NCBI GenBank assembly: GCA_937871605.1
Contig: CALMRM010000272.1
Coordinates: 2,982-24,838 of the forward strand
DNA length: 21,857 nt
DNA from: an uncultured Terriglobus sp.
GTDB lineage: Bacteria > Acidobacteriota > Terriglobia > Terriglobales > Acidobacteriaceae
Reading direction: 5' to 3'
Shown here: positions 1 to 6,872 of the stretch, in pieces
How positions within the stretch are numbered: position 1 is the stretch's first letter
Layout: every line of letters begins with the position of its first letter
Made by a program: the position numbers and the translations under genes
The notes under the pieces: generated by a model
Database searches by the model: none
Told to the model about the DNA's origin: nothing
Seen by the model: the letters and a program-made list of their open reading frames with translations, nothing else

Positions 1-55
1 TCCATCGCCGCTGCGGGGCGGTCTTCGTTCGGTACGGGCTTCAAATCGCTGGCCA
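1..55 (-). CDS. scpA: Partial CDS, 5' end only; probable segregation and condensation protein A
   Basis: Only the first 18 codons plus two bases are inside the window. The reading begins MASDLKPVPNEDRPAAAMD and runs off the left edge. The start is supported by a GGAGA Shine-Dalgarno at about 62-66, six bases before the ATG, and by lying 37 bp after the trpS stop on the same strand. The residues themselves are not diagnostic. The name is inferred from the gene order M50 protease - trpS - scpA - scpB, which I recall as common in Acidobacteriota and Deltaproteobacteria. ScpA is the kleisin subunit that bridges Smc heads during chromosome segregation. It could be another gene. Confidence 0.55.
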
Positions 56-92
56 TCGGTGTCTCCTGCATGGTTGGATGCAGGGCGAGCGC

Positions 93-1178
93 TCAGGCGC
101 GCCGCAGGCCCACGGCCACCATGGCCTCGTGCATCGCGGGCTCTGCAACCGCCGCAGCGCGGCGCGCACCGTCGCGCAGCAGCTCTTCCACCCGCCCGGG
201 CTGCGCCTCCAGCTCAGCCGCGCGCGAACGAATGGGCTCCAAGTGCTCGTTCAGGCCGTCCGCGGCCCAGCCCTTGCACTCAATGCAGCCGATGCCCGCC
301 GTGCGGCAGCCGTCGTAGACCTTTGCCATGGTCTCCTGCGAGGAGAACAGCTTGTGCAGGTCGCCCACCGGGCACACGTCCGGGTTGCCCGGATCGGTGC
401 GGCGCACGCGCGCGGGGTCGGTCACCATGGTTTTCAACTTCTTGCGAATGTCGTCGGGTGCATCCGTCAGGGCGATAGTGTTGCCATAGCTCTTGCTCAT
501 CTTGCGGCCATCGAGGCCAGGGAGCTTGGGTGAGGGTGTCAGCAGCGCGTCCGGCTCCGGAAAGGTGACTTCCTCAAGCACGTTCTCGCTGATTTCAGCC
601 TTCATTAGCTCCTTGTCGGGCTTGGCCGCGGCGACCTCTGGCGTAACGGCGGAGCGGTACAGCTGGTTGAAGCGCCGCGCCACCTCGCGCGTTAGCTCGA
701 CGTGCGCCACCTGGTCCTGGCCCACGGGGACGAACTTCGGCTTGTACAGCAGGATGTCCGCAGCCTGCAGCAGCGGATAGCCCAGAAAGCCGATGGTGGC
801 CAGGTCTTTCTCGCGCAGCTGTTCCTGCTGGTCCTTGTAGGTGGGCACGCGCTCCAGCCATGGCACGGGCGTAAACATCTGGAAGAGCGTATACAGCGCG
901 GCATGCTGTGGCACGTCGCTTTGCTTGAACAGTACCGTCTTTGCCGGGTCAAGCCCCGCCGCCAGAAAGTCGATGGCCACGCTGAGCGACTTGCCGTGTA
1001 CATCGCCCGGCCTGGCATAGTCCGTGGTCAAGGCGTGCCAGTCGGCGATGAAGAAGTAGCAGTCGTACTCGTCCTGCAGGCGCACCCAGTTGTACAGCGC
1101 GCCCATGTAGTTGCCCAGGTGCAGCCGCCCGGTGGGCCGCATGCCGCTGAGGACGCGGCGTTTCTGTTGTGGTTCCAT
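93..1178 (-). CDS. trpS: Tryptophan--tRNA ligase, putative [4Fe-4S]-type
   Basis: Class I aminoacyl-tRNA synthetase that charges tRNA-Trp with tryptophan using ATP, in the cytoplasm. The 361-aa product starts MEPQQKRRVLSGMRPTGRLHLGNYMGAL, with the HIGH-type element LHLGN at residues 19-23 and the KMSKS loop at 226-230, so both signature motifs of the Rossmann catalytic domain are intact. It is somewhat longer than the usual ~330 aa. Near the C-terminus four cysteines sit at 269, 291, 298 and 301 (C-x21-C-x6-C-x2-C), and the context IGCIECK closely resembles the cluster-binding region of Thermotoga maritima TrpRS. The gene starts 26 bp after the stop of the M50 protease and is followed by the partial scpA, so the three probably form one operon. 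The start ATG has only a weak AAGG upstream. Confidence 0.97.
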   Translation of the reverse strand: MEPQQKRRVLSGMRPTGRLHLGNYMGALYNWVRLQDEYDCYFFIADWHALTTDYARPGDVHGKSLSVAIDFLAAGLDPAKTVLFKQSDVPQHAALYTLFQMFTPVPWLERVPTYKDQQEQLREKDLATIGFLGYPLLQAADILLYKPKFVPVGQDQVAHVELTREVARRFNQLYRSAVTPEVAAAKPDKELMKAEISENVLEEVTFPEPDALLTPSPKLPGLDGRKMSKSYGNTIALTDAPDDIRKKLKTMVTDPARVRRTDPGNPDVCPVGDLHKLFSSQETMAKVYDGCRTAGIGCIECKGWAADGLNEHLEPIRSRAAELEAQPGRVEELLRDGARRAAAVAEPAMHEAMVAVGLRRA

Positions 1179-1204
1179 TGCCTTGATGCTATCCGACAGC
1201 GCTC

Positions 1205-1909
1205 TCAGGAACCGAGCAGCAGCCGGTTAAACAAGCCGAACGCGGGCGCGTAAAAAATATTCAGCACGCCCGTGCGCATAAGCGCGTACAGAATGATCAG
1301 GTTGGCGAAGCCGCCGATGTTGTCGTACGCGCGCAGGGCGTTGTAGGGCAGGTAATGCCGCAGGATGCGCGAACCATCCAGCGGCGGCACCGGGATCAGG
1401 TTGAAGATTGCCAGCAAGAGATTGATGACGATGGAGCTGTACAGCAGCAACGCCACGGGGTACATGGCGCCCTGGCCCTGCAGCGAAGCACCCTCGATGC
1501 GCATGGACACGAACGCCGCGTTCAGCACGGCTTCCCTGCCGCCCGGAATGGCCACCTTCATGAGCAGCAGCAGGACAAGACAAATCGTTGCCAGCAGCAG
1601 GTTCGATGCGGGACCGGCCAGCGTCACCAGGATGTCGTCACGCTTGATGTTGCGGAGGTTGCGCGTGGTCACGGGCGTCGGCTTGGCCCAGCCGATGAGC
1701 GGGAAGTGTGCAAAGGCCGACACCAGCGGCAAAATGACCGAGCCCAGCGGGTCCAGGTGCTTGACCGGATTCAGCGTCACGCGGCCCAGCATGCGCGCCG
1801 TCTGGTCGCCAAAGTACGAGGCCGTCCACGCGTGCGCGCACTCGTGAAACGACAGCGCAAAGATCAGCGCCACAAACTCGAAGAGGATGAGTGCGGTTTC
1901 CTGGCTCAT
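1205..1909 (-). CDS. Site-2 protease family (peptidase M50) membrane protein
   Basis: Predicted intramembrane zinc metalloprotease of the short M50 type (234 aa, no PDZ domain), similar in size to Rip2/YwhC-like proteins. The zinc motif HECAH is at residues 22-26 inside the first hydrophobic helix. The third ligand motif NLIPVPPLDGS is at 170-180 (Asp178). Further hydrophobic segments lie around 53-70, 92-120, 151-172 and 203-225. It is the first gene of a likely M50-trpS-scpA operon, and the repeat pair at 1936-2073 lies just upstream of its start. The substrate is unknown. It is distinct from the RseP orthologue at 12476-13894. The start ATG was chosen because the protein begins only about 20 residues before the HExxH helix, as usual; the Shine-Dalgarno is weak. 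Confidence 0.9.
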   Translation of the reverse strand: MSQETALILFEFVALIFALSFHECAHAWTASYFGDQTARMLGRVTLNPVKHLDPLGSVILPLVSAFAHFPLIGWAKPTPVTTRNLRNIKRDDILVTLAGPASNLLLATICLVLLLLMKVAIPGGREAVLNAAFVSMRIEGASLQGQGAMYPVALLLYSSIVINLLLAIFNLIPVPPLDGSRILRHYLPYNALRAYDNIGGFANLIILYALMRTGVLNIFYAPAFGLFNRLLLGS

Positions 1910-1935
1910 GCCATTGCCGAGTGTAGCAGCGACGC

Positions 1936-2073
1936 CGTCCTCCTGAGCGCAGCGAAGGATCCCTCGGCTTCAAGTCAAGCCAGACAGCTTGTGGCTTTTT
2001 AGCGAAAAAAGTCCAAAGGCCGCCGCTCATACTTCAGCATGAGCAGGGATCCTTCGCCGCGCTCAGGATGACG
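1936..2073. repeat. Inverted-repeat pair, copy A of an intergenic repeat family
   Basis: Two facing 29-bp arms, 1936-1964 and 2045-2073, match at 27 of 29 positions when one is reverse-complemented. The core reads CCTGAGCGCAGCGAAGGATC. They enclose about 80 bp that hold a T-rich then A-rich stretch (TTTTTAGCGAAAAAA, 1996-2010) and a small stem GCTCAT/ATGAGC (2025-2030, 2039-2044). The pair fills most of the gap between two same-strand genes. Related pairs occur at 8941-9120 and 14871-15029. It is REP/BIME- or MITE-like; no open reading frame is credible inside. Confidence 0.85.
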
Positions 2074-2104
2074 ACCTTCGACGAGAAACAGATGCAGCAG
2101 GTCC

Positions 2105-2695
2105 CTAGCTCAAAGTGCCACTGATGGTCCGCGCCTCACGGTCGTCGATGCGGACGCCGGGCCGCACCACCGCGTCGTCGGCGAAGGTGAGCGTGTAGCC
2201 GCGCTCAAAGGCTACATCACGATAGAACCGAACATTTTTGCCCATGCCCGCGAAGATGTGCTGGCCCAGCATGGCTCGGAAACGCAGGCCCAGCCACAGG
2301 TTTGCCCCCAGGATGGAACGGTCGAAACCGCGCCAGAAGCACAGCAGAGGCTTGAGCGGTAGAAAGCGATCCCGGTCCGTGTCCGGCTCCAGTTCGGCAG
2401 GCAGCGTCACGTTGCGTGGGTCGAAGCTCTCTGCCAGCACGGCCATGGGCAATTCGCTGAGTAGCGCCGCGTTGGTGCGGCCACCATGCGGGCGACCAAG
2501 GATGATCATGTGCAGCTCGTCCCGCACAATCTCACTCCGCCGGACGTAGCTAGTGTGCCGTGTGAGTTCCGAAGAGAGATGGGCCAGCCAGCGGCGGTAC
2601 ACCGCCTCCGCTTCCGGCAGCGGTCTTGGAATTTCGGGCTGTGTGGAAGGGACCACAGGCGCATCGGGCATCGAGGTTGGAGCTGCTGCGGTCAT
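2105..2695 (-). CDS. Conserved hypothetical protein, possible hexapeptide-like C-terminus
   Basis: A 196-aa protein of unrecognised family. No signal peptide or convincing membrane helix is seen. Residues 1-30 are rich in Pro and Ala and probably disordered. The middle (30-145) is mixed helical with a Trp/Phe-rich patch (CFWRGFDRSILGANLWLGLRF, around 119-139). The end, from about 151 (MGKNVRFYRDVAFERGY... then FADDAVVRPGVRIDD), is reminiscent of one or two turns of a left-handed beta-helix as found in hexapeptide acyltransferases, but far too short for a full one. A GAGGGA Shine-Dalgarno (2700-2705) lies four bases before the ATG. It is 53 bp downstream of the SIMPL gene, likely cotranscribed. 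The function is unknown. Confidence 0.7.
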   Translation of the reverse strand: MTAAAPTSMPDAPVVPSTQPEIPRPLPEAEAVYRRWLAHLSSELTRHTSYVRRSEIVRDELHMIILGRPHGGRTNAALLSELPMAVLAESFDPRNVTLPAELEPDTDRDRFLPLKPLLCFWRGFDRSILGANLWLGLRFRAMLGQHIFAGMGKNVRFYRDVAFERGYTLTFADDAVVRPGVRIDDREARTISGTLS

Positions 2696-2748
2696 GAGGT
2701 CCCTCTACTGGTAGTGCCTGCCACTCTATGCCCGCGGCTAGCTTTGCG

Positions 2749-3465
2749 CTACTCGATGGCAAAAACGGCGTAGACCGTTGCGGACCGGGTCACCTTGTCC
2801 GGCACGATGGCCAGGGGAGCGACCTTCCTCATGACCCGTGAGGCCGTCATGGCAGATTGCGCGAATACCACAGGCCCCCTTGGGGGTGTCTGGTTGCTCG
2901 CGTACACGAGTGGTCCCAGCTTGGCGTTTAGACCGTGTGCCATACGCTCCGCAACCGCACGAGCATGCGTGAGCGCCTTTTCTGCGGCTTCTGCTTCCAG
3001 GGAGTTGCTGTCCGCAAGCGTCCAATTGATGTCGCCGCTGGTGTTGGCTCCCGCGGTCACCGCTACATTCAAAAGTTTGGCGGCATCGGTGGCGGGCACG
3101 CTTACCTGCCAGTTTTGCGTAAGCACAAACCGGATGCCCTTGCCAAAACGCACCTTGTCTTCTTCGCCCAGGGGCCGGAGGTTCTGATCCCTGCTTGAGA
3201 TCTGGGCGTCCTTGACACCTGTGGCACGCACAGCCGCAAGGATCGCGTTCGAAAGGCGTGATCCTTCCGCGTAGGTCCCGTCACTGTCAACGCCATAGGT
3301 GATAAACCCAATGCTGACCTGTCCGGTATCGGCTGGCCGGGTCGCCTCGTCGCTGGTGGTAATGGCAATTGTCCGGTTGTCCTTGCTCACCTGGATGGTC
3401 TGCGCGCTGCAAGGCAAAAACCAGGGCGCACCCATGAGTGCCACGAAAAGTGCAAGGTGTTTCAT
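2749..3465 (-). CDS. Secreted SIMPL-domain (DUF541) protein
   Basis: A 238-aa exported protein. Residues 1-21 form a Sec signal peptide (MKHLALFVALMGAPWFLPCSA, cleavage likely after CSA). The mature part carries the SIMPL/DUF541 pattern: a strand 'QTIQVSKDNRTIAITTSDEATRPADTGQVSIG', the helix 'SNAILAAVRATGVKDAQI', 'LRPL', and the helix 'EAEAAEKALTHARAVAERMAHGLNAKLGPLVYAS'. The family is periplasmic or outer-membrane associated (YggE-like, BP26-like) and linked in some bacteria to oxidative or envelope stress; the biochemical role is unsettled. The start overlaps the stop of the upstream 60-aa gene (ATGA), and an AGGAGG lies seven bases upstream, so translation is probably coupled. Confidence 0.88.
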   Translation of the reverse strand: MKHLALFVALMGAPWFLPCSAQTIQVSKDNRTIAITTSDEATRPADTGQVSIGFITYGVDSDGTYAEGSRLSNAILAAVRATGVKDAQISSRDQNLRPLGEEDKVRFGKGIRFVLTQNWQVSVPATDAAKLLNVAVTAGANTSGDINWTLADSNSLEAEAAEKALTHARAVAERMAHGLNAKLGPLVYASNQTPPRGPVVFAQSAMTASRVMRKVAPLAIVPDKVTRSATVYAVFAIE

Positions 3466-3644
3466 CGCTCATCCTCCTGATGCAGCAGCTTATGCAATGT
3501 CACCGTGTGCTTGGACGCGCGCCGCTCTGCCTTGGCCTTCTCGTCTGGCAACACAGCCTGTGGCGGCGGTGTGCCCACGCGGTCTCGCGCGTTCGCCTTG
3601 ACTGCCTTGGTGACGGAAAACGTCGTTTTCTTTGCGCGTGCCAT
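3462..3644 (-). CDS. Small basic hypothetical protein (60 aa)
   Basis: A 60-residue, Lys/Arg-rich protein starting MARAKKTTFSVTKAVKANAR and ending HKLLHQEDER. I recognise no domain. It is supported by a start with an AAGG element about eight bases upstream, by the exact ATGA overlap of its stop with the start of the SIMPL gene, and by a divergent gene beginning 115 bp away. The basic N-terminus and the lack of hydrophobic segments suggest a cytoplasmic, possibly nucleic-acid- or ribosome-associated protein; that is inference only. Confidence 0.65.
   Translation of the reverse strand: MARAKKTTFSVTKAVKANARDRVGTPPPQAVLPDEKAKAERRASKHTVTLHKLLHQEDER
3473..3478 (-). promoter_or_regulatory. Strong Shine-Dalgarno for the SIMPL gene, inside the preceding gene
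   Basis: Reading the minus strand, AGGAGG lies within the last codons of the 60-aa gene and seven bases before the SIMPL ATG. It indicates coupled but independently strong initiation of the second gene. Confidence 0.75.
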
Positions 3645-3745
3645 TGGCTCAGCCTTCTGCCTACCCTTTGCACCATACCGTTCAGAGCCGCATGTCGTGA
3701 AGAGGGTCTATGCTGGCACAGGCAGTTTTCTGCACAGAGTGGTAC

Positions 3746-3753
3746 GGGGAGGG
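3746..3753 (+). promoter_or_regulatory. Shine-Dalgarno fixing a GTG start
   Basis: GGGGAGGG, with GGAGG at 3748-3752, lies six bases before the GTG at 3759. No better-placed start with a ribosome site exists in the same frame, so it rules out the much longer in-frame extension that begins at 3438. Confidence 0.75.
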
Positions 3754-3758
3754 TTTCT

Positions 3759-4034
3759 GTGGAAGAGCGCGACTTTTTTGACGAACGTGCCGAGCCGCGC
3801 ACGCACACCCTGGTCTGCAGCAAGTGCGGCGTCGCTGGCGAGTACCAGCTGAACTGGCTTGTCCGCCGGAAGAAAAAGCAGCTGGGAGGCCGGGCAGACG
3901 AGCGCGACCGCGCCCGCTTTCTGAAGGCACAGAGCTACATGGTGCTGCGCGACGACACCGCCAACTGCACCAACATGCGCTGCCGCAAGCGCTTTGAAAT
4001 TACCGGCATCAAAACGGTGGCCTTCCTGGATTGA
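3759..4034 (+). CDS. Small four-cysteine (zinc-ribbon-like) protein
   Basis: A 91-aa protein with a GTG start, beginning (M)EERDFFDERAEPRTHTLVC. Two cysteine pairs, C20-x2-C23 and C70-x4-C75, are spaced as in a zinc ribbon with a long basic helical insert between them (LVRRKKKQLGGRADERDRARF). The C-terminal part after the second pair is short (RKRFEITGIKTVAFLD). The protein is likely cytoplasmic and metal-bound. I recognise no named family and cannot say whether it binds nucleic acid or protein. It is followed after 55 bp by a small membrane protein gene on the same strand. Confidence 0.75.
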   Translation: MEERDFFDERAEPRTHTLVCSKCGVAGEYQLNWLVRRKKKQLGGRADERDRARFLKAQSYMVLRDDTANCTNMRCRKRFEITGIKTVAFLD

Positions 4035-4060
4035 GCCTGGGCCGCTCTGTGGTCTAATAC
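4031..4060 (+). promoter_or_regulatory. Candidate sigma70-type promoter
   Basis: TTGAGC (4031-4036) and TAATAC (4055-4060) are separated by 18 bp and lie 30 bp before the ATG of the two-helix membrane protein. The -35 box overlaps the stop codon of the preceding gene. Each box differs from consensus by two bases or so. This is a visual match only. Confidence 0.35.
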
Positions 4061-4089
4061 GGACATCAGCAGTAGGAGAACCGAACGGC

Positions 4090-4377
4090 ATGCCCAACAC
4101 ACTGATCCCCGCGGAAGAGCGCACGCTGGCACCGAACCAGATCGAATTGCTGGATCGCCGCCGCCGCCGTGGCCAGCTGCTGCTGGTCATTGGGCTGCAG
4201 CTGTTTGTGGTCACCACACTGGTCGGCTTGTTGTGGGTCGGGCAAGACCTGACACACTCCCCTGGCTGGGTACACCCCATGTTCTACTGGGCCGCTGTCA
4301 CAGGCCTGGGGTCGGTCATCTGCTTCGTCTGGGGCTCAGCGCTGCGCCGTGGCTTTCACGAGTTCACCAGCTACTAG
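4090..4377 (+). CDS. Small two-helix inner-membrane protein
   Basis: A 95-aa protein starting MPNTLIPAEERTLAPNQIEL. A run of five arginines (23-27) precedes the first membrane helix (about 29-50), and a second helix spans about 63-84, followed by basic residues RR and a short tail. By the positive-inside rule both ends should be cytoplasmic, with a short external loop (GQDLTHSPGWVHP). An AGGAG Shine-Dalgarno (4074-4078) fits this start rather than the in-frame upstream one at 3994. The family and function are unknown. Confidence 0.75.
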   Translation: MPNTLIPAEERTLAPNQIELLDRRRRRGQLLLVIGLQLFVVTTLVGLLWVGQDLTHSPGWVHPMFYWAAVTGLGSVICFVWGSALRRGFHEFTSY

Positions 4378-4498
4378 CATGTTGTCGGGGAGCTCTAGGC
4401 ACGTGTAGCCGTGTAACATCTTCGGCCACTGTACCCACGAGTAACGCGCATCCTGGTGTGAGCACCGTCGAGTTGCGGGTGGTCGGCATCGGATACCT

Positions 4499-5590
4499 GT
4501 GTTGGATTTAATCCCATCTACCGGAAGACTCCTCCCCGTCGCGATCGGGGAAGAAGAGGCAGGCGCTGGCACTCGCCTGCGTGACTCTTTTGGCCGTGCC
4601 ATCACCGATCTGCGGGTGTCGGTGACAGACCGCTGTAACTACCGTTGCGTCTACTGCCGCACGGGCGAGTCTGGCAGCGGCGGCCACGAATTGGCCATCG
4701 CCGACTACGCGGACATGACACGGCTGCTGGTATCTCTGGGCGTGGAAAAGGTACGGCTGACGGGTGGGGAACCGCTGCTGCGCGCCGGCCTGCTTGACCT
4801 GATCGCGCAGCTGCGGCAGCTACGCTGCGCGTACGATGCGCAGGGCCTGCCCACGGCAGCGGGTGGCCCGCTGGACATTGCCCTGACCACGAACGGCCAC
4901 CTGCTGGCGGGCATGGCGAAGCAACTGCAGGCCGCGGGCCTGAACCGCATCACGGTGAGCATGGACGCGGTGGACCCGGCGGTGTTTGAGCGGATCACGC
5001 GGGTGCCGAGGGCGTTGGAACGCGTGCTGGCGGGCATACGGGCTGCCCAAGATGCAGGGCTGTCGCCAGTCAAGGTGAACTGCGTACTGATGCGCGGCTA
5101 TAACGACGATCAGATCGAGGCATTCGCCGAGTTTGCCCGGCGTGAAAACGTCACTCTACGCTTTATCGAGTTCATGCCGCTGGACGAAGGCAAGGTGTGG
5201 GCGGCGGACACGGTGGTACGCGAGGCCGAAATTGTGGAGCGCCTGAGCGCAGTCCGCCGCCTGGAGCCGCTGCCGCCAAACCATCTGAGTGAGACGGCAC
5301 GACGGTACGGTTTCGACGATGGGCGCGGCGAAATTGGCATCATTGCTCCGGTTTCGCGACCGTTTTGCGGTCACTGTTCCCGAATCCGGCTGACCAGCGA
5401 TGGTAAGCTGCGAACTTGCCTGTTCTCACACCTTGAACACGACTTACACTCTCGCATGAAACGTTTACACACGATGGAACTTGTGCGCGGGTATGTGCGT
5501 TCCGTTGTCGATAAGAAGGAAGAGCGACATCACATTGGTGAGGCAGGTTTTGAGTCACCCCTGCGTGCCATGGTACAAATCGGCGGATAG
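4499..5590 (+). CDS. moaA: GTP 3',8-cyclase MoaA (molybdopterin biosynthesis)
   Basis: Radical SAM enzyme that converts GTP to 3',8-cyclo-7,8-dihydro-GTP, the first step of molybdenum cofactor synthesis, acting with MoaC. The 363-aa product has the radical SAM cluster motif C46-x3-C50-x2-C53 (DRCNYRCVYC), the GGEPLL motif following it, and the C-terminal second [4Fe-4S] cluster motif C290-x2-C293-x13-C307. It ends in the Gly-Gly pair that the MoaA family needs for activity. The start is a GTG (next codon TTG) with no clear Shine-Dalgarno, and about 28 residues precede the usual DSFGR beginning; the exact start is uncertain. No other moa/moe gene is in the window. Confidence 0.96.
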   Translation: MLDLIPSTGRLLPVAIGEEEAGAGTRLRDSFGRAITDLRVSVTDRCNYRCVYCRTGESGSGGHELAIADYADMTRLLVSLGVEKVRLTGGEPLLRAGLLDLIAQLRQLRCAYDAQGLPTAAGGPLDIALTTNGHLLAGMAKQLQAAGLNRITVSMDAVDPAVFERITRVPRALERVLAGIRAAQDAGLSPVKVNCVLMRGYNDDQIEAFAEFARRENVTLRFIEFMPLDEGKVWAADTVVREAEIVERLSAVRRLEPLPPNHLSETARRYGFDDGRGEIGIIAPVSRPFCGHCSRIRLTSDGKLRTCLFSHLEHDLHSRMKRLHTMELVRGYVRSVVDKKEERHHIGEAGFESPLRAMVQIGG

Positions 5591-5695
5591 TTTCACACAA
5601 AAGAACTACGGGGTTGCGGCAGGTGCTGTAACCAATGCTGCGTACCGGGCAATCCAAGGGAGAGAGCTGAACGTACTACTGAGTGCTGGTGGGAG

Positions 5696-6862
5696 ATGGG
5701 ATTGTTCGGCAAGTCACATAAGGATCCGCACGCAGACCTGAACCGCGCCCTGCAGCAGGACTACACGCGCCTGTTCCATGACGTGGCACGTGCGCTTACC
5801 TCCACGCTGGAGTTTGAAGTCGTTCTAACGACCGTGATGACCAAGATGGCCCAGTTCTTCGGGCCGGAGCGCTGGTCGATGCTGCTGGTCGATCGCGAAA
5901 AGAACGACCTCTACTATGCCATTGCCGTGGGAGAGGACAGCAACAGCCTGCGGGGCCTGCGCGTGCCCATGGGTGAGGGCGTCGCCGGTTGGGTTGCGCT
6001 GACGGATACGGCGCTGGTGGTGCCGGATACCACCGTTGAGCCGCGCTGGCAGGAGTTCAGCCGCAACAATCCGGGCCTCAACATTCAATCGATCGCCTGC
6101 ATGCCGGTGCGCTCGCCCGAGGGCGTGGTAGGCGTCATTCAGCTGCTGAACAGCAAAATTGACCTTCTGTCTGAGTATTCTGTGCAGTTCCTCCGCGTCC
6201 TGTGCGACTTTCTGGGCATTGCCGTGCGTAATGCCGCCGACATGAAGCGCATCCACATGCTGTCCATCACAGATGACTGCACCGGCCTGTTCAACGCGCG
6301 CCACCTGTATACCCTGCTGCAGGAGCAGCTGGCGCGCGAGGGTGCGCCGCCCTTTAGCCTCTTGTTCATGGATCTGGACCGCTTTAAACACATCAACGAC
6401 ACCCACGGTCACCTGGTGGGCAGCCGCTTGCTGATGGAAGTGGGTGAGATGATCCGGGAGGTCGTCGGGCCTGAAAACCCCGGCTTCCGCTATGGCGGGG
6501 ATGAGTTCGTTGTTCTGCTGCCAGAGCTGTCGAAGGATGCGGGGCGAGCGGTGGCAGAGAGGCTGTTCCACACCCTGCGTGAGCGCCGCTTCTTAACAGG
6601 GGAAGACCTCTCGCTGGAGCTGCGCGGCTCCTTCGGCATGGCCACCTTTCCAGAGGATGGCACCAACATCGAGAGCATCATCAAAGCGGCCGACGACATG
6701 ATGTACCACGTGAAGGGGACGACGCGCGACAACCTGGCCATTGCCGGTCTGGGCAACGTGTACCCCCAGCGCAGCCCTGTCGCGGTGCAGCCACGAGCGG
6801 AGGCCGTGCCAGCCGAGCAGAAGCCACCGCAGGCGCCAGAACAAGACGCAAGAGCTGCCTAG
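5696..6862 (+). CDS. GAF-GGDEF diguanylate cyclase
   Basis: Predicted cytoplasmic diguanylate cyclase (388 aa) making c-di-GMP from two GTP. After a short N-terminal helix comes a GAF sensor domain (about 38-180), then the GGDEF domain (about 187-345). The active site GGDEF is intact at 267-271 and the metal/nucleotide segment reads LLFMDLDRFKHINDTHGH (222-239). The product-inhibition I-site (RxxD, five residues before GGDEF) is replaced by GPEN at 258-261, so feedback inhibition by c-di-GMP is probably lost. The last ~35 residues are Pro/Ala-rich and disordered. The ATG is close to the GGTGGGAG upstream, so the spacing is tight and the start is a little uncertain. The GAF ligand is unknown. 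Confidence 0.93.
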   Translation: MGLFGKSHKDPHADLNRALQQDYTRLFHDVARALTSTLEFEVVLTTVMTKMAQFFGPERWSMLLVDREKNDLYYAIAVGEDSNSLRGLRVPMGEGVAGWVALTDTALVVPDTTVEPRWQEFSRNNPGLNIQSIACMPVRSPEGVVGVIQLLNSKIDLLSEYSVQFLRVLCDFLGIAVRNAADMKRIHMLSITDDCTGLFNARHLYTLLQEQLAREGAPPFSLLFMDLDRFKHINDTHGHLVGSRLLMEVGEMIREVVGPENPGFRYGGDEFVVLLPELSKDAGRAVAERLFHTLRERRFLTGEDLSLELRGSFGMATFPEDGTNIESIIKAADDMMYHVKGTTRDNLAIAGLGNVYPQRSPVAVQPRAEAVPAEQKPPQAPEQDARAA

Positions 6863-6872
6863 CCCTAGGGCT
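6861..6872. other. Palindrome between convergent stop codons
   Basis: AGCCCTAGGGCT is a perfect 12-bp palindrome. It contains part of the stop codon of the GGDEF gene (TAG, 6860-6862) and all of the stop of the facing secreted-protein gene (CTA on plus, 6865-6867), leaving two bases between the genes. It may simply be chance at a tight convergent junction; no longer stem is present. Confidence 0.6.

Noticed and set aside
2749..3465. Lipoprotein signal in the SIMPL protein (Cys near the end of the signal peptide)
   Set aside because: The residues before the Cys (FLPC) do not fit a lipobox, where Gly, Ala or Ser precedes Cys; a signal peptidase I site after CSA fits better.
3438..3758. N-terminal extension of the four-cysteine small protein
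   Set aside because: It overlaps two minus-strand genes, and a strong Shine-Dalgarno at 3746-3753 marks the GTG start at 3759.
4378..4498. Possible molybdenum-cofactor riboswitch ahead of moaA
   Set aside because: The gap is only 121 bases and I could not fold it into the known Moco architecture; only scattered short complementarities were seen.
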